Assembly: GCA_944474755.1 (NCBI GenBank)
Contig: OX104114.1
Coordinates: 48,859,070-48,923,069 of the forward strand
Length of the DNA stretch: 64,000 nt
DNA from: Limnoperna fortunei
Taxonomy: Eukaryota; Mollusca; Bivalvia; Mytilida; Modiolidae
Direction: 5' to 3'
Below the pieces are notes generated by a model. That model saw only the letters and a program-made list of their open reading frames with translations. It was not told where the DNA came from and searched no databases. Below are positions 12,701 to 24,700 of this stretch, piece by piece. Both the position numbers and the translations under genes were made by a program. Position 1 is the stretch's first letter. Each line of letters begins with the position of its first letter.

Positions 12701-15700
12701 CAAAACGCCCCATTGTCAAAATGCCCCTACCAAAACGCTACCATTTTCCAAAACACCCCCACCAAAACGCTCCCAATCCAAACAAAAACATCCACAAAGA
12801 ATATGCAGTTATGCAAATTAGGAAGAAAAAAAAGTAAATTAAATTGAATACTTTTATTGACGAATAAAATCACGATAAGAATATACACTTACAAAAATTT
12901 ACAGTTCATATAATTATTTAAATTTAAAAATATTTTGGCAAGTATGTAAGTTTACTGTTGATATCTTCTTGTATGTATTTCTGTAAACATTCCTGAATAA
13001 TAGTATATGTCTGTTTCAATTAAATAACTTTCCATTTAAGCGACACACATACAGCTCAAGATACTTTTATTGCCAAAATATAAATGTACTGACTAAGTTT
13101 ATTGTCTGAAGCTTACTTAACACATGGCAGCGATATTTGTTTATGTTTAGGAACAAACAAGTAGTTCACAAGCATTCATTCATGAAAGCATGAACCCATC
13201 TGGGATCTACTGGTTGAAGACCATTGACCAATCAAATATGGGGGACCTTGGTGGCCGAGTGGTCAAGGTAGTTCATCTACTATTGATCACGTGGTCTGTC
13301 AACTGCACTGAGATTGTGGGTTTGATTCCCACTGCAGGCAGGGTATACTCGACTTCAATCTTAACTGACAAGGATTGCCAGTTTTCCTACCGCAGGTAGT
13401 TTTTCTCCTGGTACTCCTGCTTCCTCCCCCAATAAAAACTGGACACCATGATATAGCTGAAAAATATGCTTTAAGTGGCATTAAACACCATCAAACAAAC
13501 AAACAAATCAAATAAGACTAAACGTAAAGCAATGTAAGTTAGCCTTCAATAGCAAGTTCATTCTCCCTACTTTATTTTACAAGATTACTCACACTGTATA
13601 TATATATACAACGTAAGAGTCTGAGTAAGAAAACAAGTATAACCTATATAGAACTTAGAAAACACCACATAGTGCAAGACACATGTAAATAAATTATGAC
13701 CCTTATTTGCGGATAGGTGATTTCTTCAATATCCTCATGACATGAGGCAAATAATATTACCAGGTTTTCTTATAGGTTTAAATGCATATTTTTGGTAATT
13801 CATGGATGTATGAAAGAGGTCAACTCACTTACAAACTTATCATAAGCAGCCTTCATCCATTTATTTGTGAGTGAGTTGACCTTATTCATACATTGACGAA
13901 GCGGCCTTCTGCCATTTATTTGTTTGTGATTAATATAATTCAATATTGTATAATTCTTCCAAAATTGGTTTTTAATATTTACTATCCTTTCCCCACATGA
14001 AACTCCATTATAAGTGTGTGACATGTAGGAATGTATGTAACAAACTGAAGACAAAGATGTGGTTAGTTTATATTTTTATTGGTTGCAGGTTTATTTGTTT
14101 GTGATTATTATAATTCAACATTGTATAATTCTTCCAAAATTGTTTTTTAATATTTATTATCCTTTCCCCACATAAAACTCCATTATAAGTGTGTGACATG
14201 TATGAATGTATGTAACAAACTGAAGACAAAGACGTGGTTTGTTAAAATTTTTATTGGTTGCAGGTCAAAACGCCCCATTGTCAAAATGCCCCTACCAAAA
14301 CGCTACCATTTTCCAAAACACCCCCACCAAAACGCTCCCAATCCAAACAAAAACATCCACAAAGAATATGCAGTTATGCAAATTAGGAAGAAAAAAAAGT
14401 AAATTAAATTGAATACTTTTATTGACGAATAAAATCACGATAAGAATATACACTTACAAAAATTTACAGTTCATATAATTATTTAAATTTAAAAATATTT
14501 TGGCAAGTATGTAAGTTTACTGTTGATATCTTCTTGTATGTATTTCTGTAAACATTCCTGAATAATAGTATATGTCTGTTTCAATTAAATAACTTTCCAT
14601 TTAAGCGACACACATACAGCTCAAGATACTTTTATTGCCAAAATATAAATGTACTGGCTAAGTTTATTGTCTGAAGCTTACTTAACACATGGCAGCGATA
14701 TTTGTTTATGTTTAGGAACAAACAAGTAGTTCACAAGCATTCATTCATGAAAGCATGAACCCATCTGGGATCTACTGGTTGAAGACCATTGACCAATCAA
14801 ATATGGGGGACCTTGGTGGCCGAGTGGTCAAGGTAGTTCATCTACTATTGATCACGTGGTCTGTCAACTGCACTGAGATTGTGGGTTTGATTCCCACTGC
14901 AGGCAGGGTATACTCGACTTCAATCTTAACTGACAAGGATTGCCAGTTTTCCTACCGCAGGTAGTTTTTCTCCTGGTACTCCTGCTTCCTCCCCCAATAA
15001 AAACTGGACACCATGATATAGCTGAAAAATATGCTTTAAGTGGCATTAAACACCATCAAACAAACAAACAAATCAAATAAGACTAAACGTAAAGCAATGT
15101 AAGTTAGCCTTCAATAGCAAGTTCATTCTCCCTACTTTAATTTACAAGATTACTCACACTGTATATATATATACAACATTTTAAAAAAGTTATTTTTGGT
15201 TTAACATTGATAAATTTGAGAACATAGGTTCATTTATATATTTGCTGAAGAATATTTGAAAATATTACATTATTTATAAAATTAATTACCAACTTGTTTA
15301 TCATAATAAACTGGTTTTTTTTTAATAATTAAAAAAAATTAATTAGCTTGGATAGATAAAGTTTGTATAAGGAAATATTTTATGTGTAATGTAATCTGTA
15401 TGTATGAACAATTAATTTAAACACTTTAGTTAGCTTGGATGCTGACTTCGAGTAGAATATAAGCAGCAAAATAATTCAGTTCTTCATTTAAAATGGATAA
15501 CAACTTGTGTATAATATCATGCAACACTGAGGTCTAATCTCATCAACACACAGTTTCTGTTAATGCCTGTAATAGATGGCAGCACAGACAATGAGGCACA
15601 GGTATTTCAGCAGCAGACCACATGTACAATGTACTAGTAAATCAGCCAAACAGGGTGGTCAGTGACATTTTGTGTGCAGACTATGCAAAGATCAGTATTG

Positions 15701-18700
15701 GCTGGAACAAGAAACAACAGAACCAGAGCAGCTACCACAACACACTGATCCAGTCCCTCCTGTGGATCCTTTAGACCTGAAAGTTGACATTACTGACCAT
15801 AATGCTGACATAATCATGTTATAGTCAAGCAAGAAGTAATTAGTTTAGTTATTTATAAATAATATTAACATTATTATAAGAAGTAATTATTATTTTAGTT
15901 TTTACATTTATTAGTAGTAGTCAGGAGTGTAATGTACTGGAGAAACAGCTGCATATTCATCAACATTTTAACACAAAAAAACTGTTAGCAGTATTGACCT
16001 CCCTAGAAATAGACTCACAGTGAGTAATTTTAAACAGGACGCTATGGGTTAATTATTGATTCAGGTTCCAACATACAGATATTTTACGTGTCTAATCACT
16101 CTTTTCTGTTATATTGATTTTTAATTTTATCATGTGCTAATAACAAAGTGTGGATGATGCCGATTGAAGGCAAGACCAGCAGAAAAAATAAACTATTATT
16201 TTGAGCCAAAATAAGTTCCTACTACGTTGTATTGGTGTTCTGATGAACCCTACTTGGCTATAGTCAAGCAAGAAGTAATTAGTTTAGTTATTTATAAATA
16301 ATATTAACATTATTATAAGAAGTAATTATTATTTTAGTTTTTACATTTATTAGTAGTAGTCAGGAGTGTAATGTACTGGAGAAACAGCTGCATATTCATC
16401 AACATTTTAACACAAAAAAACTGTTAGCAGTATTGACCTCCCTAGAAATAGACTCACAGTGAGTAATTTTAAACAGGACGCTATGGGTTAATTATTGATT
16501 CAGGTTCCAACATACAGATATTTTACGTGTCTAATCACTCTTTTCTGTTATATTGATTTTTAATTTTATCATGTGCTAATAACAAAGTGTGGATGATGCC
16601 GATTGAAGGCAAGACCAGCAGAAAAAATAAACTATTATTTTGAGCCAAAATAAGTTCCTACTACGTTGTATTGGTGTTCTGATGAACCCTACTTGGCAGC
16701 CAATGCTCAGGTCACTACACCCCTGAAACTTAGTCCTAAATCTTATAAATCTAGGTCAGAAGAGCAGTCAATAATAAAAATGAATTGTCCCTCAGGTCAC
16801 TACACCCCTGAAACTTATTCCTAAATCTTACATATCTAGGTCAGAAGAACAGTCAGTAATAAAAATGAATTGTCCCTCAGGCCACTACACCCCTGAATCT
16901 TAGTCCTAAATCTTATAAATCTATAGGTCAGAAGAGCAGTCAATAATAAAAATGAATTGTCCCTCAGGTCACTACACCCCTGAAACTTATTCCTAAATCT
17001 TACATATCTAGGTCAGAAGAACAGTCAGTAATAAAAATGAATTATCCCTCAGGTCACTACACCCCTGAAACTTATTCCTAAATCTTACATATCTAGGTCA
17101 GAAGAGCAGTCAGTAATAAAAATGAATTATCCCTCAGGTCACTACACCCCTGAAACTTATTCCTAAATCTTACATATCTAGGTCAGAAGAGCAGTCAGTA
17201 ATAAAAATGAATTATCCCTCAGGCCACTACACCCCTGAATCTTGGTCCTAAATCTTATAAATCTATAGGTCAGAAGAGCAGTCAGTAATAAAAATGAATT
17301 GTCCCTCAGGCCACTACACCCCTGAATCTTAGTCCTAAATCTTATAAATCTAGGTCAGAAGAGCAGTCAGTAATAAAAATGAATTGTCCTTCAGGCCACA
17401 ACACCCCTGAATCTTAGTCCTAAATCTTATAAATCTAGGTCAGAAGAGCAGTCAGTAATAAAAATGAATTGTCCCTTAGGTCACTACACCCCTGAATCTT
17501 AGTCCTAAATCTTATAAATCTATAGGTCAGAAGAGCAGTCAGTAATAAAAATGAATTGTCCCTCAGGTCACTACACCCCTGAATCTTAGTCCTAAATCTT
17601 ATAAATCTATAGGTCAGAAGAGCAGTCAGTAATAAAAATGAATTGTCCCTCAGGCCACTACACCCCTGAATCTTTGTCCTAAATCTTATAAATCTATAGG
17701 TCAGAAGAGCAGTCAATAATAAAAATGAATTGTCCCTCAGGTCACTACACCCCTGAATCTTTGTCCTAAATCTTATAAATCTATAGGTCTGACGGCTCGT
17801 CAGTATTAAAAATGAATTGTCCCTCACTTGTAGACCCACAGTTATAATTATTGTGTTAAATCATATACCATATCTGAATGTCCCCACACAATTTTTTTTA
17901 TTTTGTTATCATGATTAATTTCCGAAATGAATTGCAAAAAAGATAAATTTTCCTGGTTAAAATGAAAAAAATTACAATAAATTTAGTTTTTAAAAATTAT
18001 AAGCTGCTCCCTTCAAATTTAATGGCTGTTATGTACAATATGGGAACAATTAAATGATGTTGTCTATGACCTGAATTTGAAGGTTTTTTATCCATGAAAA
18101 TGGACAAACTGATGTTAAGGGTATTCAGATTTATGACTGCTATGTTGATACCATTCATTTATTGTGCTGTTTTTTAAAATAAAAATATTTTTGAATGAAA
18201 CTTAAAATGTGAAATCCTTTTCCCCCTTCCTTCCCCCCAAAATAAATAAATAAATAAATAGACAGACTGCTTTTTTTACTACAGAATTATAAATATCCTT
18301 TGACTAGAGTTTAACTATTTTAATGTATTTCCAATTTAAACTAAACAAGAAGTTAAGAAATACAAGGTGTCAATCAAGTCTACATGTCTGAATTGCTATG
18401 TCAGAATCAATAAAGCAACAACAGAGAAGAGTTTGAGCATTACAAGAAGAATAAAACCCTTTGTTCACCTACATGTCTGAATTGCTATGTCAGAATCAAT
18501 AAAGCAACAACAGAGAAGAGTTTGAGCATTACAAGAAGAATAAAACCCTTTGTTCACTTCATGATGCTAGCTGGCAGACTTTCTGGCTAATCCATGTTTT
18601 TTTTTACACCTACAAACATTGGTTTAATATTGACCTTGAGAAAATTTTGATGCATTTGCTTTCAAAGAAATACCATCATTTGGGGTCACTTTTTTTAGAA

Positions 18701-21700
18701 CATGATGCAGACCTTAATTCCCTTTTTCCACTTTCCACAACCCCCTCTCCCCAGTCCTCTCACCAGGGCTTTGCCCTTCACCCACTGTGGGCCTTTTGTG
18801 GTCCCAGACCCCTTACACTTCTTTGTGCATTCACATTGTTTCAACTGTAGCTACATTGTCAGTAGTACATGTAGTGGTATTCTTAGTAGTTGACTCTATG
18901 TTTCAACAATTTAATAAATGTGTCTATTTCAGATCCCTTAATTCAGAGCCTGACTTGCAAGTCAATACAATCATAGATGAGCCAGGCATCAACTACAAAG
19001 TGTTGGAGAAATGGATAAAGTGTGGTGGATGCATGCCTGCTAGTGGCTTTACAGCTTTTCCTACTTTGGGGTAAAAGTAGTAAACCTACTGTGTCATTAA
19101 ACAACTTGACCAATTTAGTCATTATTATAAATATCTTTTTCATTATTTGATTGCTATCTATACACATTAAATTGAAAAAAAAATTAATTTAACACCTATT
19201 TAATAATTTCAATTGCCATTCCACCAGTAAAATCTAATCACTTTAATCACTTTGTATATTTCTTTTGATTTTTAGAATGCCAACAAGAACAAGACAGTTT
19301 AGACATGCAGTAAAAGGTCAGCAAAGAGGAATTGTGTCAAGTCAGACCCACGACAACTCGCCCTTCTGACAAGACACTCACTATTCTGTCTGGACAACTC
19401 ACCCATTGTTCGAGAAGTCGTCCACTGTGTTGCTTTGTATTTTTGAAATGTTGTATGGATTTTTTTACATTATGTAATATATTATAAAACTTGTCTTCAT
19501 TTCAAGGGACAACTTGTCTCAAATTTAGAGTGGGTGAGTTGTCTTAGGGGGTGACTTGTCCTGCATTCAGCAAAGATACAGGGCAATGCAACAACACCTG
19601 AAAGGATGTTAGAACCGCCTAAACACGGAGGAGTACTGTTTTGCATTAGTATCAGATCTTCAGAAGTAATCCAGGTTTCAAACACAGTGTCTGATAGGAT
19701 GATCTGGAAAAAAAACAAGAACACTCAATATCTCATTCTAGCTCAGAAGATACAGTTGCCGGTGACAGCTACATTTAAAAACAGATGATGACATCCCATT
19801 TCCTCAAGATAGACTACCTTATACAGACTAAAGATCACCGACTTCAAGAGGATTCTGTGTATTAAATTTGAATATGTAGTGCTGTAAAAACTACTGCTTA
19901 CCATCTACAAAAGAAACAGAATGTGTGGTAGCTAATGCTATAGACTGTTAATGATATTTATATTAAAGCTACTTAAGTATTATTTCCTCTCTTATCTTTT
20001 ACAGTAGATAAAAAATACAATGTTATAATAAACAGCCAATACAATCCTAAAGCTCAAAGTGAGTGCAAGCTGTTAAAAATAAACAAAACAGTAGCTAAAA
20101 ATACAGTTTATGAAACAACAAATAAAACTCAAATAGCTTTAACATTAATAATTAATATATAAAACATCCACTTGTATCGAAAATAAGTATATAGAACCCC
20201 TTATATATAAATCTTACTGTTTATAAATTAAGAACCATGTGTAAGATCACTTAAGACAATTTTACTCTTGCCATCATGACTGTGTTGAGTGTTATGACAA
20301 ATGACCATTGATATGTTGTGTTCACCCTCCATTTTACTGGATTATGATTAATTATGAAATTTAATTACTGGTAAATTCACGAGCAATTCATAAAAATAAA
20401 AAGAATATTATAAATAAAAACATGTTGGGTTTTTTTTGTATGAGTAAATTTTGATTGTAATTTGTGTGTGGTGTGATTAAGTTAAAAGTATGGCCATTTT
20501 TGAAGGGGTTGATGGTAAAAGTTGGGGCATTTTGACCTGTTACCTCCAAATGTCAGTAACTATGAACTGAATAAAATGAAACCATCAACCTAAGCTACTT
20601 CACAAACATATGCAATTATATATATAATATTATATATAAATTATATATATAATGAAAACTTGAAATTATTATTCATAATCTGTTATTTATCTGTGTGATG
20701 CAAACCTTTGATTGCCCTGTATTATTTTAATTTTTTTTTAATTTTAATTATAGAGTTTTATGAGGGTACATCTTTGTTCAGATCATGTCATATGTATACA
20801 TGTACATCTAAACAAACCTTTGCACTCACAGTGTGCATAATATCTTTACATCACATACCTATGTGTAAAACAATTAAGATTTTAGATTCCAATGCTTTCA
20901 GGATTAAGTATCTGTCATTTATTAGGCAAACTTGTAAGTGAGAACCCTGCATTACATTACCAGTTCTTCAACTGCTTTTTATTTTTGAACAATTTCAAAT
21001 CTGAAATGTAGAATGAATTGCATAAAATTATCCAACTAATGATATGGAAATACACAAATTGCCAAAACACATCATCACTAAATTAAACATAGAAATGATT
21101 AACTCTTGTCACTTGCTTAAAAAGACATATTTTTAACTTTAATTAAATGTGTATGCAAAAAAAGCTAGATATTTAATGTTATACCATTGTGTAAAGTGTG
21201 TTATATTTACATAGATATTATCCTTAAAACAATGTCTATTACAACTAACTAGGTTTTTTTTTTTAAATTATAGCTCTTTATGAAGCTTATTTTACAAGTG
21301 AATTCCAACCAGATTCAGCTTAATTTTGTTCAATAATATAGTATCATTTAAATTATTGTTATATTTAGTAAAGTTGGATTAGAAAATTAATAAAGACTTA
21401 GAATTGTTCCAGGAATATATATAGTAGGTGTCAAAATATATTTCTTTTTAGAAAAAGGCGTTATTGGCAGCCCGAGCACCAAAACTAGAAAAAGAACAAC
21501 CTGTTAACACACCAGCAAAAAGAGGTATACATCAGTTTCAGTGCAAATTTTAATGCAGCTTATTTAAGAGAAGAGATGCTATCCAAACATTTATTTGTTT
21601 ACACTTTTTAAATCAGTTCAGAACACTTTCACTATCTGGTATCCACCCACACATTTATTACCACCTTGCGTTTCTATGAAAACACAAATTTATCAGAATA

Positions 21701-24700
21701 AGGTGAAGAAGGAGGAAACAATGTACTTTAATTTCAATATTTTGATTCTGTTTGCTGAAAAATTTCTTTTAATCATTTTTAAACTGACTTAATGGAATCA
21801 GAAATGAAATCCAAAGTTCTGTCATCTGAATTGAGAGTATTACAACTTATGATCATCATGTTTTGAGCAATAAGACATTTTAGTTATATGTTATTGTCCA
21901 TCACTACATGTATGTCTATGTTAGCAAATGATGTTATAATAATTTGGCTTTCTTTTTTTTATTTTAGCTGCTCCTGAGTCTGCAGAGGATGCCACACAGC
22001 AAGCCAAAAAGTTGCTTAAGTCAGGGGTATTGTAAATTGAAGTGTTAATTTAATGCATTAAAAATTTGTCATTTTAACCAATTGGAATTTGTAGTTACTT
22101 TTGAGTGTATGTTCAGTCTTAATTTTTGTCTTATTTCCTGGTTATTTTGAGGTACATGCATTATATGGCAATATCTTTCAAGATCAGAGTAAGCACTTAC
22201 CTGTAACTGTACATGTATAAACCATACTTTTCCTATAGGCAATCAAGATAAAAGAAAATCAAGAAAAACAGAACTTCAAAAGGTCAAAGAACTTTGAAAA
22301 GAGAAAGGTAACTTTGAAGTATTTGTAAATGATAACATTAACTTAATATCTATATATTTTTTTTTAAAGTGGAAAAAATGATTTTAAAATATCTATTTTC
22401 AAGTCATTACTGGTGCTTTATTTGCTGATTTTCAAACGTTTTCTTCTGGTACACATGTCTTCACTTCTACTAACAATATTTAATATGTTTAATATAATTT
22501 TCATGACATTGTGTCAAATTAGATATTTATTTGTGATGCCATGATTCCATTTTATCACTCAATTGTGCAACAAAATTTTCCTTTCGATATCTACTATAAA
22601 AGGTGTTACATGTCACAAAATAGGTGAAAAATGTACAGCAGAGCAACACATTCTACCTATTCCTATCACTAGTGCAAAGTACTTAAAATTTTATGTATTA
22701 TATATATTTTTGAAATAATTAAGTTTTGTATTTACTGGTACTATTCTCAAGGGAACTTTAAGTTTTGTATTTACTGGTACTATTCTCAAGGGAACTTCAT
22801 ATTGTTGTAATACCTGATATACTTTAAATAGCTTCAGATGGAGAAAGTTTCACTGATATTGTTTTGTTATTACAGGATTCAGAAAAGCTACCAGCTGTAG
22901 GTTTTCAGCCATTTTCTGCTACACATCAAGATGAAGAAGACAGGGAGGTAAAATCATTAAAATTTTAGTATTTGCATCAAGCAAAACATGTAGAAGTATA
23001 TTTCAGGTATATCCAGGTTTTTGGTAGACATAACGTATTTACTGGTCCTCAATGGCTGAATAGTTGATACCGTGGTCTGTCAACACTGAGGTTGCAGGTT
23101 TGATTCTATCTGTGGGCAGGGTGTACTCTACTCCAATCTAAACTGACGGGGATTTCCAGTTTTCCTACCACATTTCAGGGCTTTTCTCCTGGTACTATAG
23201 CTTTCTGGACGCCATTATAGCTGAGAAATGCAAGTGGCTTTAAACTGCATTCAAACAAACAACAAAAACTGTATTTACTAAAATTTTCAGGCTTTTTGGC
23301 AGAAAAATTTATTTACAAGATTTAAAATCTTATTATGTGGACATTTCCAGGAAATATGAGAATAGATACAGTAAGAAATGTAAGCATATGTTAGGTGGCA
23401 AGGTAATATGAGGACTTTTTAAATTAAATTCATTTAAACCTATTCTATACATGTATGTACATAGATACATTCTCACAGTACTTGCACCTGTAATCACAAC
23501 ACCTTAATCGATGATGACAAATTGCCAAATGCTGATTTCAGATGAACATTTCTATCTATCATCATCTTGGTAACCACCACTGATCAGTTTAATTTTGAAT
23601 CCATCATTTAAATATATACATATATTTATCAGTTTTTTCACAGCTTATTGGGACACCAAAGAGGGTCCTTTCCACAAGTATCTGTGGTTTTTTTATGGAT
23701 GCATCTAACAATTTAAAAATGAAACCATTTTTGTTAGCAGTGGTGGATGTATAATGTATATTAATCATAAAACCCATATACCGGTACTCTTAATATAATT
23801 TAGGCATTTTAAAATCGAAATATTTTATTAATACATGTATAAATATATACTAAAGAACTGTACTGATAAGCCTCAGTAAATATAGAAAATATGAAAATGT
23901 AATTGTTTTAAAATTCTTTGTACCTTTGTTGATTTTTTAGAAATAGTATACATTATGTAATTGTATACAATTATAGTCTTTTTTAATGTTTGTTATAAGT
24001 TTTAATAGATTCAAATATTAATATTGACCGACGCCAAAGGCGAAGGATAATATTAATTTTTGAGTCTATTAAAACTTCTATTGACTGATACAAAAGTCTA
24101 ATTGTTTTTTTTACATAATAATCAGACAAAGGAATTATTTGTTGTCTCATTGACATTTGCAATAAAAAAAAATTTGGTATGAAATTTATGTAATTGCATT
24201 GATATTATGTTGTCTCATTAACATATTTACCCTTATAGTCTCTACTTTTTAATGTTAAAAGTAAAAAATGTAGTTTATCATAATTACCACACACAAAAAA
24301 ACAACAAAACTCAAAAATAAAACCACCTGACAGCAATGTGATAGAAAAAGGTAGTCAATATTGATTTTAATCAAGCAATGTCAGAATAAAGCCACGTGAC
24401 AACAACCTGATCGAAAAAGGTAGTCAATATTGGTTTGAATCAAACAATATCAGAATAAACAGATGGGAGTTTTGGCTGGTCTTGACTAATAGAAATCATT
24501 TTAAAAATTCATTATGTAATAAAAGAAATTATTTTATAAATTGCATTAATATTCACCTGACGAAGAGGCTTTAGCAGAGTTTTCATTGAATGAAACGACA
24601 GGAAAATTGTTTATTGTAATCCATGTATAGTTACACACAAAAAAATAACACAATTATAAATCAATCAATCAATCAACCTCACCTAACTTAATAATATGTA

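Larger units (their letters stand above)
12053..13617. repeat. First copy of a 1565-bp direct tandem duplication
   Basis: The block beginning AGTCTGAGTAAGAAAACAAG recurs 1565 bases downstream at 13618. By eye the copies differ at only about four positions, for example GATAGATG/GATAGGTG and GTACGTAAC/GTATGTAAC, so the event is recent. Each copy contains a 175-bp internal duplication, a TCAAAACGCCCC-type motif cluster and one full SINE. Confidence 0.92.

Noticed and set aside
16705..17830. Regularly spaced repeats resembling a CRISPR array
   Set aside because: The whole 84-88-base unit repeats, with no unique spacers, in a eukaryotic intron.
17435..17839. 134-codon minus-strand frame with repeated RDNSFLLLTALLTYRF
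   Set aside because: It is the 84-88-bp minisatellite translated; the periodic protein follows the DNA repeat.
18787..19074. 95-codon plus-strand frame ending GGCMPASGFTAFPTLG
   Set aside because: It looks partly protein-like but begins in a transposon-like fragment, lies in NELFE intron 1 and does not join NELFE exons in phase; not enough to call a gene.
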